64,000 bases of DNA from Desulfovibrio sp. JC010. Its GTDB lineage: Bacteria > Desulfobacterota > Desulfovibrionia > Desulfovibrionales > Desulfovibrionaceae. The notes beneath the pieces were generated by a model. It was given only the letters and a program-made list of their open reading frames with translations. It did not search any database and was not told the DNA's origin. Location of the stretch: NCBI RefSeq assembly GCF_010470675.1, contig NZ_VOIQ01000005.1, positions 124,001-188,000 of the forward strand. The letters are read 5' to 3'. Position numbers and translations under genes: made by a program. Positions 53,149 to 62,060 of the stretch are shown here, piece by piece; within the stretch, counting starts at the first letter, position 1, and the number at the start of each line of letters is the position of its first letter.

Positions 53149-53181
53149 AAAGTATTTCATAACTTTTTGAAGTTGTACGAT

Positions 53182-53220
53182 AGAGCCGTCTGTGGTTGCC
53201 CCGCAGACGGCTCTTTCTTT
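53182..53220 (+). terminator. Intrinsic terminator after the cytochrome
   Basis: AGAGCCGTCTG pairs with CAGACGGCTCT, extended by GG/CC across one mismatch, followed by TTTCTTTTTG. Confidence 0.9.
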
Positions 53221-53232
53221 TTGGTGAGTGTG

Positions 53233-53259
53233 TTGACTTTGTTTTATGTATTGTATAAT
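53233..53259 (+). promoter_or_regulatory. Promoter of the tetR operon
   Basis: TTGACT (53233-53238) and a consensus TATAAT (53254-53259), with a short 15-base spacer. The operator palindrome begins six bases downstream, at the expected transcription start. Confidence 0.65.
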
Positions 53260-53264
53260 TTAAG

Positions 53265-53280
53265 CATACCGTACGGTATG
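53265..53280. promoter_or_regulatory. TetR-type operator palindrome
   Basis: CATACCGTACGGTATG is a perfect 16-base dyad overlapping the predicted transcription start, 21 bases before the TetR-family gene. This is the classical arrangement for autorepression. Confidence 0.75.
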
Positions 53281-53301
53281 GTATGGATTTGAGGGGGGTA
53301 A

Positions 53302-53871
53302 ATGGCAAATAAAAAGGAGCGGCATGAAGGGCGGCATTGTGCGGATGATCTTCTCGATGCCGGGTTGAAACTGCTGGAAACGGAAAGTGTGCACCAGCTT
53401 ACAATTGACGCCTTATGTCGAAATCTAAAAGTGACCAAGGGCTCTTTCTATCATCACTTCAGTAGCCGGGCAGATTATCTTGAGCGTATGCTTGAACATT
53501 GGGTGGAGGGTTGGACGTTATCCAGTATTGAAGCTGCGGACAAAGGGGCTGACGCAATTGAGCGATTCAATTTGATAGTCGAGAATTCACATAAGCTGCC
53601 CTCAGGAACAGAGACCAGTATCAGGGCGTGGGCTTTACGGGATTCGTTTGCGCACAAGTATATTGAGCGTGTCGATAATATGCGGATTGAGTATTTGCGT
53701 TCCATCTTTGAAGAAGTCAGTGGTGATCCTGCTCGGGCGGCTTTGCTTTGCAAAATCAGTTATTCCATGTTCCTTGGGGTGCGGATGATGGGGGCAAATA
53801 TATCTGAAAAAGAGCATGGCGATATTCTTAAATTATTGAAGCAGGAGTTGTACGGAATTTCTGCAGAATAA
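53302..53871 (+). CDS. TetR-family transcriptional regulator
   Basis: 189 residues. The N-terminal helix-turn-helix reads LTIDALCRNLKVTKGSFYHHFSSRADYLE, typical of TetR repressors, and the C-terminal ligand/dimer domain is divergent. GAGGGGGG lies ahead of the ATG. It leads a three-gene cluster with a flavin-nucleotide-binding protein and a DUF2867-like protein. A perfect palindrome at its promoter suggests it represses its own operon; the inducer is unknown. Confidence 0.93.
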   Translation: MANKKERHEGRHCADDLLDAGLKLLETESVHQLTIDALCRNLKVTKGSFYHHFSSRADYLERMLEHWVEGWTLSSIEAADKGADAIERFNLIVENSHKLPSGTETSIRAWALRDSFAHKYIERVDNMRIEYLRSIFEEVSGDPARAALLCKISYSMFLGVRMMGANISEKEHGDILKLLKQELYGISAE

Positions 53872-53883
53872 AGGAGCGTTATC

Positions 53884-54351
53884 ATGCAGTCTGATATTTC
53901 ATGGAATGAGGTCGAAAATCTTTTCAGCAGGGTGCAGTACGTGTCGCTCGGCACAGTGGACAGGGATGGTTATCCCCGCATTTCACCTATAGGTTCTGTG
54001 TCCTTTACCGGACCGGGCAGGGGATACTATTTTGAAAAATTCCCGAAAACAATGCGCGAAAATATTGAACGCGATCCGCGAATGATCCTGATGGCCGCAG
54101 AGTCGGGTGCGGGATTCTGGATTAAGTCTCTGTGGAAAGGGCGGTTCCCATCGCAACCTGCGCTCCGTCTCGTTTGCCGGACAGGGGAAAGACGAAAAGC
54201 CACTCAGTCTGAGATTGATGATTTTCTCGGCAAGGTCAGCATGTACCGCTTTTTCAAAGGGCATGATTTGCTCTGGAAAGACATGAATATGGTCCGTGAA
54301 TTTGAAGTGTTGCGTATCGAAGGTCTTGAGGCCGGGAGAATGAACCCATGA
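53884..54351 (+). CDS. Pyridoxamine 5'-phosphate oxidase-like FMN-binding protein
   Basis: 155 residues of the split-barrel flavin family. The N-terminal half has VQYVSLGTVDRDGYPRISPIGSVSF and YYFEKFPKTMRENIERDPRMILMAAES, the usual FMN phosphate- and ring-contacting strands. It is likely a small FMN- or F420-type reductase or a flavin store. It starts 12 bases after tetR and overlaps the next gene by four bases (ATGA), so all three are co-expressed. Confidence 0.82.
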   Translation: MQSDISWNEVENLFSRVQYVSLGTVDRDGYPRISPIGSVSFTGPGRGYYFEKFPKTMRENIERDPRMILMAAESGAGFWIKSLWKGRFPSQPALRLVCRTGERRKATQSEIDDFLGKVSMYRFFKGHDLLWKDMNMVREFEVLRIEGLEAGRMNP

Positions 54352-54851
54352 ATGAGTCAAAGGCAATCTTAAATTCAATTCCCCAGATACATAAAATCAG
54401 CACCAGTGCTGATCACGTATACAGCCACGTCTTTGACAGTCGTCGCGATATGGATGATTTTTTGGTCCGTTTGATGAGTTACAAGCCGGGTTGGTTGGTA
54501 TTTCTGTACAAAGTCAGAGGTGTGCTGGCCAGAATAATGAGGCTGAAGCATGATGAGTTTGTAAATCACGGTCTTGAAGTTTCTGATTATGATTTCAATC
54601 CCGGCGGGCAGGTGGATTTTTTTAATTCAGTTGATTTTGAAGCGGAGAGATTTTGGATCGGCGAGGCCGAGGATAAGCATCTTATCGGATATATCGGAGT
54701 GGTTTCTGAAATTGCTGAAAATGGCTTGTATAATTACCATGTCTTTACGATTGTCCGTTACAGGCATTGGACTGGGCCTATTTATTTTAATCTGATTAGG
54801 CCGTTTAGTCATTTAGTGGTCTATTTCATGGGTAAATACGCGGCTAATTAA
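54348..54851 (+). CDS. DUF2867-like protein of unknown function
   Basis: 167 residues. The C-terminal text YHVFTIVRYRHWTGPIYFNLIRPFSHLVVYFMGKY resembles DUF2867 family ends, in which a Trp-Thr-Gly motif leads into a short hydrophobic helix. The N-terminal part (DHVYSHVFDSRRDMDDFLVRLM) also fits. Function unknown; it may bind a small lipophilic ligand, which is inference. It is the last gene of the TetR-controlled cluster. Confidence 0.7.
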   Translation: MNESKAILNSIPQIHKISTSADHVYSHVFDSRRDMDDFLVRLMSYKPGWLVFLYKVRGVLARIMRLKHDEFVNHGLEVSDYDFNPGGQVDFFNSVDFEAERFWIGEAEDKHLIGYIGVVSEIAENGLYNYHVFTIVRYRHWTGPIYFNLIRPFSHLVVYFMGKYAAN

Positions 54852-54857
54852 AGTAAG

Positions 54858-54891
54858 AAAAGCGCGTGAAAAATATTTTTCACGCGCTTTT
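54858..54891. terminator. Bidirectional terminator
   Basis: AAAAGCGCGTGAAAAA and its complement with a two-base loop form a 16-bp stem with A and T flanks. It lies between the TetR cluster and the convergent amidohydrolase gene. Confidence 0.92.
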
Positions 54892-54895
54892 ATAT

Positions 54896-55681
54896 TTATT
54901 CGAACAATGCGTCCGCAGCACTCATGTGAATTTCCATTTCGCTGTCTTTCAGCTTCAGCGTATGCTGCAACTCTTTCAGCGATTCTTCGGGGTCGAAGAG
55001 CGGGTAGTCGCTGCCGAAAAGGATCCGTTCCCTCGGATGTTTGTTCATGATGTCCAGCAGGACCTGTTTATCCATAAAAGGAATGGCACTGGAAGTATCC
55101 ATGTAAACATCATATCCGGCCAGTTCTTCCGAGGCCCATTTCCAGTGGCAGTAGCCGCCCATGTGCGCGGCAATGCAGGTCAGTTTCGGGAAATTGTCCA
55201 GAATTTTGCGCAGCTTGATGGGGCATGACGGGTTTTTCTCAGGTGGCAGTTTGTCGCCCACATGGAACATAACCGCAAATCTGCCCTGTACCATTTCCAG
55301 CAGACGGTAGAATTTAGGTTCATCCATGAAAAATCCTTGAAAGTCCGGGTGAAATTTCAGGCCCTTGATGCCGTGTCTTTCCAGTTTGGCAAATTCTTTT
55401 TCCGGGTCGTCATAGTCCGGGTGCATGGTCCCGAAAGTGATAAATCTTTCATCCGACTTTGCCAGATCAATGGACCAGTTGTTGGCCGGAATGACCTGAT
55501 CGGGCGCAGTGGCCGCCGTATGGACCACCACCCGGTCCAGTCCGGCTTTTGTCGCCCGTTCCAGCAGGTCTTCCGGATGGCCGGTTCCTTTTGCTGTTAT
55601 GCCGTAATGGTCATGAAGCTGTTCAAGGACTTTATCAGCAATTTTTGGATGGAATGCATGAGTATGAACGTCGTAGTACAT
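54896..55681 (-). CDS. Amidohydrolase-family metal-dependent hydrolase
   Basis: A 261-residue TIM-barrel hydrolase (amidohydrolase 2 group). The metal-binding YYDVHTHAFHPK lies at the N-terminus, with His ligands in KGLKFHPDFQG and IAAHMGGYCHW, and the catalytic Asp in RILFGSDYPLFDP. Possible reactions are decarboxylation or hydrolysis of a small cyclic substrate; the substrate is unknown. Its start codon abuts repeat copy 4, whose edge provides GGAGG four bases before the ATG. Confidence 0.87.
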   Translation of the reverse strand: MYYDVHTHAFHPKIADKVLEQLHDHYGITAKGTGHPEDLLERATKAGLDRVVVHTAATAPDQVIPANNWSIDLAKSDERFITFGTMHPDYDDPEKEFAKLERHGIKGLKFHPDFQGFFMDEPKFYRLLEMVQGRFAVMFHVGDKLPPEKNPSCPIKLRKILDNFPKLTCIAAHMGGYCHWKWASEELAGYDVYMDTSSAIPFMDKQVLLDIMNKHPRERILFGSDYPLFDPEESLKELQHTLKLKDSEMEIHMSAADALFE

Positions 55682-55770
55682 GAAGCCTCCGGCGGCCCTG
55701 CCGGGGGCCTTAAACCCTTTTTGTAAAAAGGGTTTAAGAATCCCAAAAACTTTTAGTAGGGCTTCGCCGT
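55682..55770 (+). repeat. Intergenic palindromic repeat, copy 4
   Basis: GAAGCCTCCGGCGGCCCTG, CCGGGGGCC, TTAAACCCTTTTTG / AAAAAGGGTTTAA, GAATCCCAAAAAC and GGGCTTCGCCG. It begins immediately next to the start codon of the minus-strand amidohydrolase gene. Confidence 0.9.
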
Positions 55771-55801
55771 GTTGATTGGTTGGGCGGAGGGGAATTGCAA
55801 A

Positions 55802-56212
55802 TTAGAATATTTCGCGCAGCCATTCAGGTACGCGTACGGGGCGTCCGTCTTTGTTAACGCAGGCGTGTTCGGTGAATCCTGATGCGATTAGTTTTGAACG
55901 GTCATCTTTGTAGATGTCGTAGATGAACTTGATGGAAGCGCGCTTCCATTCGCTGATGCCGACCTGAATGCTGAGCTGGTCATCGTACTGCGCCGGGATG
56001 CGGTAACGGCAGTTGGCCTCGCGCACGGGCAGGTAGATGCCCCGGTCTTCAACCTCGGCATAGCTCATGCCCCGTTCGCGGATGAAAAGCGAACGGGACC
56101 GCTCAAAAAAGTGCAGGTATTCTGCGTAATAAACCACACCCATGGCGTCTGTTTCTCCGTAGGAAACGGAGTGGGAGAGCCATGAATGCGGGCTTGGGAA
56201 TTCGCTAGTCAT
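55802..56212 (-). CDS. YbgC-like acyl-CoA thioesterase (hotdog fold)
   Basis: A 136-residue hotdog-fold protein. The active-site text HSVSYGETDAMGVVYYAEYLHFFERSR, with its Asp in TDAMGVVYY, is the 4-hydroxybenzoyl-CoA thioesterase/YbgC signature. It probably hydrolyses short or aromatic acyl-CoAs. It starts three bases after the phosphoglycerate mutase stop on the same strand, so it is co-transcribed. No tol-pal genes are adjacent, unlike classical ybgC. Confidence 0.9.
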   Translation of the reverse strand: MTSEFPSPHSWLSHSVSYGETDAMGVVYYAEYLHFFERSRSLFIRERGMSYAEVEDRGIYLPVREANCRYRIPAQYDDQLSIQVGISEWKRASIKFIYDIYKDDRSKLIASGFTEHACVNKDGRPVRVPEWLREIF

Positions 56213-56214
56213 GA

Positions 56215-57396
56215 TTATTTGGTTTTATTCAATACCCATTGCATGAAATCGTGTCCGTCCGGGATGATGATTCCGGCGCGGTCGGCGGTTTCCTCGGTGA
56301 ATGAAGTCTCACCCGAAGGAATCAGGCGGGGAGAGGTCATGATGAAGGGAACCGGGGTTTCATCGTGGGTTCTGGTTTCGATGGGAGTGTAGTGGTCGCA
56401 GGTGATCACGTAGTTGGCCTTATCCAGCGGATATTTTTCCAGCAGCGGGGCTACAATGCGGGAATCAAAACGTTCGATGGATTTGATCTTGTCTTCAACG
56501 CTGCCCATGTGGCCGGACTCGTCCGGTCCTTCAAGGTGTACGTAGACGAAATCACCGTGCTCGAGGAATTTCAGAGTAGCTTCGACTTTGCCCTCGTAGT
56601 TGGTATCCACCAGTCCGGTTGCTCCTTCCACGTTGATTACTTCCATGCCGGAAGCGTGGCCGAGACCTTTGATCAGGTCCACAGCGGAAATAACCGCGCC
56701 CTTCATGCCGAATTTTTCTTCAAACGGCGGCAGGATCAGCGGGCGTCCCTGCCCCCAAGGCCAGATGGATACGGCTTTGCTGCCGTTGCCTTCGAGCACT
56801 TTGGCGGCATCACGGACCAGTTTGTCCAGACGCTGGCTTTTGGCGTATTCGCGGATATCCTCGTCAATGGGCTTGTCGGTCAGGTCATGAGGCGGGCGGA
56901 TATTCAGTCCTGCTTCCATTTCCCTGGCGCCGCCCTTCTGGACCAGAAGATGGCGGTACTGGATGCCGGGGTAGAAGGTAAATTCATCATTACCCAGTTC
57001 GGCCTGCAGCTTTTCCACCAGCGGCACGGACTCATCGCTGCCGATATGTCCGGCGGAGTAGTCGTACATGGTGCCGTCTTCGGTCAGTTCGGAAAGATTG
57101 ACCAGATTCATGCGCCAGACCAGATCATCTGGATCAAGCTGTAAACCCTGTGCTGCGGCCTCAATGGGCCCACGTCCGGTATGGTATTTGGCGGGGTCGA
57201 AGCCCAGCAGGGACATGTTGGCTACGTCGGAACCGGGAGCCATGCCCTTGGGCACGGTACGGCAGGTACCGATGAGGCCTTTTCCGGCCAGTGCGTCCAT
57301 ATTCGGGGTCTTTGCGGCAGCAAGGGTGGTCTTGTTTCCGAGTTCTTCAATGGGCCAGCCGCCCATTCCGTCAGCTATTAAAAAAAGTAATTTCAT
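56215..57396 (-). CDS. apgM: 2,3-bisphosphoglycerate-independent phosphoglycerate mutase, archaeal type
   Basis: A 393-residue member of the alkaline-phosphatase superfamily that interconverts 3- and 2-phosphoglycerate. It opens MKLLFLIADGMGGWP (metal-binding Asp) and continues KTPNMDALAGKGLIGTCRTVPKGMAPGSDVANMSLLGFDP, a hallmark of the archaeal-type aPGAM rather than GpmI. Late metal ligands lie in VHLEGPDESGHMG and ITCDHYTPIETRTHDETPVP. A repeat lies about 20 bases upstream of its start. Confidence 0.93.
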   Translation of the reverse strand: MKLLFLIADGMGGWPIEELGNKTTLAAAKTPNMDALAGKGLIGTCRTVPKGMAPGSDVANMSLLGFDPAKYHTGRGPIEAAAQGLQLDPDDLVWRMNLVNLSELTEDGTMYDYSAGHIGSDESVPLVEKLQAELGNDEFTFYPGIQYRHLLVQKGGAREMEAGLNIRPPHDLTDKPIDEDIREYAKSQRLDKLVRDAAKVLEGNGSKAVSIWPWGQGRPLILPPFEEKFGMKGAVISAVDLIKGLGHASGMEVINVEGATGLVDTNYEGKVEATLKFLEHGDFVYVHLEGPDESGHMGSVEDKIKSIERFDSRIVAPLLEKYPLDKANYVITCDHYTPIETRTHDETPVPFIMTSPRLIPSGETSFTEETADRAGIIIPDGHDFMQWVLNKTK

Positions 57397-57414
57397 AATT
57401 AAGTGTGCCTATTC

Positions 57415-57503
57415 AATGCCTTCGGCGACCCTGCCGGGGGCCTTAAACCCTTTTCCAAAAGGGTTTAAGAATCCCAAAACGTTTTAGTAGTTTTCCGCCG
57501 TCT
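57415..57503 (+). repeat. Intergenic palindromic repeat, copy 5
   Basis: AATGCCTTCGGCGACCCTG, CCGGGGGCC, TTAAACCCTTTTCC / AAAAGGGTTTAA, GAATCCCAAAACG and TTTTAGTAG. This copy has the CCTTCGGCGACC variant of the left end, like copies 2 and 7. It faces copy 6 across about 50 bases. Confidence 0.9.
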
Positions 57504-57557
57504 TGTATGGTTATGCCTGTTAAAAATCTAAGTAAAATTTATCCAAAACAACAATTA

Positions 57558-57638
57558 GGGATTCCAAAGGGGCTTAGTCCCTTTGGCCCCGCTGAAGGCG
57601 GCTCCCGGCAGGGTCCCCGAAGGGCCGCCGGAGGCATC
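57558..57638 (-). repeat. Intergenic palindromic repeat, copy 6 (divergent centre)
   Basis: On the minus strand it starts GATGCCTCCGGCGGCCC, then GGACCCTGCCGGGAGCC, with a different central hairpin (CCAAAGGG...CCCTTTGG) and GAATCCC. It touches the hom stop codon exactly. It is in inverted orientation to copy 5. Confidence 0.82.
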
Positions 57639-58928
57639 TTAGCCTTTCAAAATCCTCATAGACATGGTCGGTTTGGTGATGAAAGGCATTTTGTCGATCT
57701 CGGCAATGGCCGCATTCACGTCCTTGGTGGAGGACTTGTGGGTGGTGAAGACCACCGGGATCTCCTTGTCTTCTGGGCTGCCTTTCTGCACTGCCTGCGC
57801 AATGGAAATGTTGTGCTCTGCAAGACACTTGGAAAGCGCGGCCATAACCCCGGCCTTATCCTGCACGGTGAAGCGGAAATAGTATTCCGAGGTGGCCAGT
57901 TCCGGGGGCAGGATGTCTGCTTTTTCGATGGGAGCGTTGCAGAATCCGGTATTGTCCGGCTTATCGGTCTTGGCAAGGGCCATGATGTCGGCCAGCACTG
58001 CGCTTCCGGTGGGCAGCGAACCTGCTCCCTGACCGTGGAAAAATGCGGGACCTACTGCGTTGCCTTCAACGCGCACGGCATTGTAGTTGCCGCCTACGCG
58101 GGCCAGCAGCATGGTGTAGCGGACCAGTGCCGGGAAAACTCCGGCCTCAAGCTTGCCGCCCACATCGCGCACCTGACCGATGAGCTTGACCCGGTAACCG
58201 AATTCGCGGGCAAAGCGGATATCCTGTCCTTCGATTTTGGTGATGCCTTCGATGGGCAGGTCGGCAAGAGGATAGTCCTTGCCGTAGGCGATGCGGGCCA
58301 GCACACAAACCTTGTGCGCGGCGTCGATGCCTTCGATATCAAAGGTGGGATCTGCTTCGGCGTAGCCCAGTTCGGTGGCCTGCTCCAGCGCGGTGTCGAA
58401 CTCCAGTCCGCTGGTGGACATTTCGGAAAGAATGTAGTTGGCAGTGCCGTTGAGGATGCCGACTATGGATTTAATGCGGTTTCCGGCCAGTGATTCCTTG
58501 ATGGACTGGATGATGGGAATCCCCCCGGCAACGCTGGATTCGTAATAGAGGCCGACTTTGTTTTTAGCGGCTATTTCGAAAAGTTCGATACCGTGTTCGG
58601 CCAGCAGATGCTTGTTGGCGGTGACTACGTGCTTGCCTGCCTCAAGGGCTTTGATAACGATTTCTCTGGCCACGGTGGTGCCGCCCATAAGTTCTACAAC
58701 AATGTCCACATCCGGGCTGGATGTGAATTCATCAGGGTCGGCGGTAAATTTTACTCCGGGTCCGGGCAGGAAATCCCTTTTCTTGTTCACGTCACGGACC
58801 AGAACGGATGCAAGCTCAAATTTTTTGCCGCAACGGGCGAGGATCACATCTTCGTTTTCTTCCAAAATCCGGGCGAGTCCGGTTCCGACAGTGCCGAATC
58901 CGGCGATGGCAAGCTTAACAGTCTGCAT
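57639..58928 (-). CDS. hom: Homoserine dehydrogenase
   Basis: A 429-residue enzyme that reduces aspartate semialdehyde to homoserine on the way to threonine, methionine and isoleucine. The NAD(P) loop GFGTVGTGLARIL is near the N-terminus. The central catalytic text is VTANKHLLAEHG, VAGGIPIIQSIKESLAGN and GTANYILSEM. A C-terminal ACT domain (YYFRFTVQDKAGVMAALSKCLAEHNISIAQAVQKG) suggests feedback control by an amino acid. It lies downstream of the aminotransferase but is separated from it by a terminator. Confidence 0.97.
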   Translation of the reverse strand: MQTVKLAIAGFGTVGTGLARILEENEDVILARCGKKFELASVLVRDVNKKRDFLPGPGVKFTADPDEFTSSPDVDIVVELMGGTTVAREIVIKALEAGKHVVTANKHLLAEHGIELFEIAAKNKVGLYYESSVAGGIPIIQSIKESLAGNRIKSIVGILNGTANYILSEMSTSGLEFDTALEQATELGYAEADPTFDIEGIDAAHKVCVLARIAYGKDYPLADLPIEGITKIEGQDIRFAREFGYRVKLIGQVRDVGGKLEAGVFPALVRYTMLLARVGGNYNAVRVEGNAVGPAFFHGQGAGSLPTGSAVLADIMALAKTDKPDNTGFCNAPIEKADILPPELATSEYYFRFTVQDKAGVMAALSKCLAEHNISIAQAVQKGSPEDKEIPVVFTTHKSSTKDVNAAIAEIDKMPFITKPTMSMRILKG

Positions 58929-58972
58929 TAAAACCTCATTAATTCATTTCTCAAATTCATTTCTCATGTTTC

Positions 58973-59012
58973 AAAAAAAACTGGCAGGCTGCTTTATACC
59001 GCAACCTGCCAG
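58973..59012 (-). terminator. Intrinsic terminator after the aminotransferase
   Basis: Read on the minus strand, CTGGCAGGTTGC pairs with GCAGCCTGCCAG, followed by eight T. Confidence 0.9.
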
Positions 59013-59031
59013 AAATTTGAATAGTTATCTT

Positions 59032-60207
59032 TTACCCTTTTGCGAAAAGATCTTTCATGCCGCGCACGGCCTGATTGATTCTCTGCCTGTTTTCAACAAG
59101 GGCCATGCGTACATGGTCGTCCCCGTAGTGCCCGAAACCGAGTCCGGGGGCTACGGCAACCTTGCATTCGCGCAGCAGCAGCTTGGAGAATTCCACCGAG
59201 CCGAGATCCTTGAATTGTTCGGGGATCGGTGCCCAGACAAACTGGGTGGCTTTGGGTGGGGTTACATCCCAGCCGATGCGCTGCAAACCTTCGCAAAGGG
59301 CGTCGCGGCGGTCCTGATATACGTCCATGATTTCGCGAACGCAGTCCTGAGGGCCGGAAAGGGCATGGCAGGCCGCGATCTGGATGGGCTGAAACAGTCC
59401 GTAGTCCAGATAACTCTTGATGCGGGTCAGGGCCTGCACCATCTCCTGATTACCGCAGCAGAATCCCACACGCCAGCCGGGCATGGAGTAGCTTTTGGAC
59501 AGGGAGAAGAATTCAACTCCCACGTCTTTTGCGCCGCGAGCCTGCAGGAAGCTGGGAGCTTCGTAGCCGTCAAAAGTAAAGTCGGCATAAGCGAGGTCGT
59601 GGATGACCAGCAGATCGTTTTCTTTGGCGAAATCAACGATTCTTTCAAAAAACGGAATATCCGCGGTTACCCCGGTGGGGTTGTGCGGGTAGTTGATGAT
59701 CAGAAGTTTCGGTTTGGGCCATGTCTGGCGCATCGCCAGTTCGAGATCTTCGAAGAAATCCCTGTCCGCGCCGATGGGAATACGGCGAACATCCGCTCCG
59801 GCAATAATACTTGCATACGGGTGGATGGGATAAGACGGGTCCGGTGCGAAAACAACATCACCGGGTGAAAGCATAACCAACGCCAGGTGCGCCAGCCCCT
59901 CTTTGGCGCCCATGGTAACGACCACTTCCTGATCATAATCCAGTTCAACGCCATATCTTCTCTTATACCAAAGCGCCATTTCTCTGCGCAGACCTTTGAT
60001 TCCCCTTGACGCGCTGTAGCGGTGGTTGGCGGGCTTGTTTGCCGCTTCCACCAGCTTGTCTACAATGTGCTGAGGGGTGGGGAGGTCCGGGTTCCCCATG
60101 CCGAGATCGATGATATCCTCACCGTCGTGGCGCATCTGCATTTTCAATTCGTTCACCTTGGCAAACACGTAGGGGGGCAGCCGGTGAACTCTTGGAAACT
60201 TGTCCAT
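59032..60207 (-). CDS. alaC: Alanine-type PLP aminotransferase (AlaC-like)
   Basis: A 391-residue fold-type I aminotransferase. It opens [19 protein letters not shown], with [13 protein letters not shown] and NYPHNPTG. The PLP lysine lies in [21 protein letters not shown] and the carboxylate Arg in [12 protein letters not shown]. This combination is typical of AlaC, which makes alanine from pyruvate and glutamate, and of related aspartate-family transaminases. Monocistronic, with a terminator before hom. Confidence 0.92.
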   Translation of the reverse strand: MDKFPRVHRLPPYVFAKVNELKMQMRHDGEDIIDLGMGNPDLPTPQHIVDKLVEAANKPANHRYSASRGIKGLRREMALWYKRRYGVELDYDQEVVVTMGAKEGLAHLALVMLSPGDVVFAPDPSYPIHPYASIIAGADVRRIPIGADRDFFEDLELAMRQTWPKPKLLIINYPHNPTGVTADIPFFERIVDFAKENDLLVIHDLAYADFTFDGYEAPSFLQARGAKDVGVEFFSLSKSYSMPGWRVGFCCGNQEMVQALTRIKSYLDYGLFQPIQIAACHALSGPQDCVREIMDVYQDRRDALCEGLQRIGWDVTPPKATQFVWAPIPEQFKDLGSVEFSKLLLRECKVAVAPGLGFGHYGDDHVRMALVENRQRINQAVRGMKDLFAKG

Positions 60208-60533
60208 GGTCGTTACTCCTAAATAAAAATATAAACTTAAAGGACATATGTAACCATGGCGCGGGTCGCTGTCAAAACTTTTGTGCGATTGGCCGTGTTT
60301 ATTAAGAATAAAAGTTTGAGAATTTAGAAAAATCAGAATTTAATTCGAAAATTAATATTTTTATGCATGTTATCACAGGGTGAAAAACATTTTTCCTTGA
60401 ATAATGGGCAGGTGACGTTTGCATGTATTTTTTCAGCTTATGTTGACATTAAAAAAAAATAACGATTAATTATTAACAGAAAATTTTTTATCACTGTCGT
60501 CTTTTGAAATTTTAAACCCATCAGGAGGACCCG
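60208..60533 (+). other. AT-rich divergent promoter region
   Basis: About 325 bases between alaC (minus) and the CBM48 gene (plus). TTGACA at 60443-60448, with a weak TTAATT 17 bases on, is a possible plus-strand promoter. No gene or repeat is seen. Confidence 0.35.
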
Positions 60534-60842
60534 GTGGCTCTTTCCAAGAAATTTCTGAAAAGCAAACCTGTGTGCAAGGTTAAGTTTGAAGTGGAAAAGG
60601 ATCAGGTTGAAAATGGCGAAGCTATTTATCTGGTCGGTGATTTTAACGAATGGAGTGAGGATTCCACTCCCATGAAAAAGTTGAAAAGCGGTAAATATAC
60701 CGTGACCGTGGATCTTGAAACCGGTCGTGATTACCAGTTCCGTTATCTGGCGGGTGGTAATATCTGGTTCAACGATACCGATCCGGACCGCACTGAGATG
60801 ACTCCCTACGGAGACTCGGAAAACTCAGTGGTCAGCGTTTAG
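60534..60842 (+). CDS. Stand-alone CBM48 / isoamylase N-terminal-like glycogen-binding domain protein
   Basis: A 102-residue single-domain protein with a GTG start and AGGAGG five bases upstream. IYLVGDFNEWSEDSTPMKKLKSG, then YQFRYLAGGNIWFNDTDPDRTEMTPYG, is the AMPK-beta/isoamylase-early-set carbohydrate-binding signature, with conserved Trp residues. No catalytic domain is attached. It probably binds glycogen or a similar glucan and may guide another enzyme. No glycogen genes lie nearby. Monocistronic as far as can be seen. Confidence 0.88.
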   Translation: MALSKKFLKSKPVCKVKFEVEKDQVENGEAIYLVGDFNEWSEDSTPMKKLKSGKYTVTVDLETGRDYQFRYLAGGNIWFNDTDPDRTEMTPYGDSENSVVSV

Positions 60843-61073
60843 AATCAACCAGTGATGATTTGAATATACGGGCGGGGGCTGATCCGGTTTCCGTCCGCTT
60901 ATGTTCTTCTGTTTCTTTTTTATTATTTCCTGAGCCTGATCTTCCCGTTCCTTCTTGACCTTAGACCCTCTTTTTTTTAGCTTCATTCATTCTGTTGTTC
61001 AGCGTTGATATCAAGCGGGGCTTCCATACGGCCTGCGCTGACTATATTTATAGAAGAAAATTAGGGGGACATA

Positions 61074-61997
61074 ATGGTTCAAAAAGCAGAAAAAATCTGG
61101 TTTGACGGTGAATTGGTTAACTGGGACGATGCACAGGTTCATGTGCTGACCCACACCCTGCACTACGGTGCCGGGGTATTCGAAGGCATCCGCGCGTACG
61201 CCACTGTAGACGGTAAATCCGCTGTTTTCAGGCTGCGTGAGCACGTGGTTCGTCTTTTCGATTCCGCGAAAATTCTCGGAATGACCATTCCTTTCACTGT
61301 TGAAGAAATTCACGATGCGATTCTCGAAACCCTCAAGGTCAACGGCCTGAAAGAAGGTTACATCCGTCCGCTGGTGTTCATCGGTGACGGTGCCATGGGC
61401 GTTCATCCCGGTAAAAACCCCATCCGTGTGTGCATCGCAACATGGCCTTGGGGCGCATACCTCGGTGAAGAAGCTCTTGAAAAGGGTATCCGCGTTAAGA
61501 CTTCTTCCTTCAACCGCCACCACGTTAACGTAATGATGACCAAGTCCAAGGCTTGCGGTAACTACGTTAACTCCATCCTCGCCAAGGTTGAGGCTGTGCA
61601 GGACGGTTACGACGAAGCTCTCATGCTCGATACCGCAGGTTACGTATCCGAAGCTACCGGTGAGAATATCTTTATTGTTAAAGATAACGTCATCAAGACC
61701 ACCCCGCTTACTTCCGTACTGCCCGGCATCACCCGTGCCAGCCTGATGAAGGTTGCCCGTGATCTCGGCTACGAAGTGGTAGAGCAGCTTTTCACCCGTG
61801 ACGAACTCTACATTGCTGATGAAGCTTTCTTCTGCGGCACCGCTGCTGAAGTTACCCCCATCTGCGAAGTGGATAACCGCACCATCGGCGAAGGCAAGCG
61901 CGGTCCCATCGGTACCATCCTCCAGAAAGAGTACTTCAACGCTGTTAAAGGCGGTAACGATGAGTACAAAAACTGGCTGGATTACTACGAGATTTAA
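61074..61997 (+). CDS. ilvE: Branched-chain amino acid aminotransferase
   Basis: A 307-residue fold-type IV PLP aminotransferase that makes valine, leucine and isoleucine from their 2-oxoacids. Typical text is [36 protein letters not shown], the PLP lysine region [15 protein letters not shown], and [19 protein letters not shown]. Codon usage is strongly C-ending, as expected for a highly expressed gene. Upstream AGGGGG precedes the ATG. Confidence 0.96.
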   Translation: MVQKAEKIWFDGELVNWDDAQVHVLTHTLHYGAGVFEGIRAYATVDGKSAVFRLREHVVRLFDSAKILGMTIPFTVEEIHDAILETLKVNGLKEGYIRPLVFIGDGAMGVHPGKNPIRVCIATWPWGAYLGEEALEKGIRVKTSSFNRHHVNVMMTKSKACGNYVNSILAKVEAVQDGYDEALMLDTAGYVSEATGENIFIVKDNVIKTTPLTSVLPGITRASLMKVARDLGYEVVEQLFTRDELYIADEAFFCGTAAEVTPICEVDNRTIGEGKRGPIGTILQKEYFNAVKGGNDEYKNWLDYYEI

Positions 61998-62007
61998 TAT
62001 CTTTTAA

Positions 62008-62038
62008 AACCGGGGAATCTGTAACAGATTCCTCGGTT
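62008..62038 (+). terminator. Intrinsic terminator-like hairpin after ilvE
   Basis: AACCGGGGAATCTG pairs with CAGATTCCTCGGTT (one G-T) around TAA. The following T tract is broken (AGTTTACTTTCTTT). Confidence 0.75.
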
Positions 62039-62060
62039 AGTTTACTTTCTTTAGTTAACA

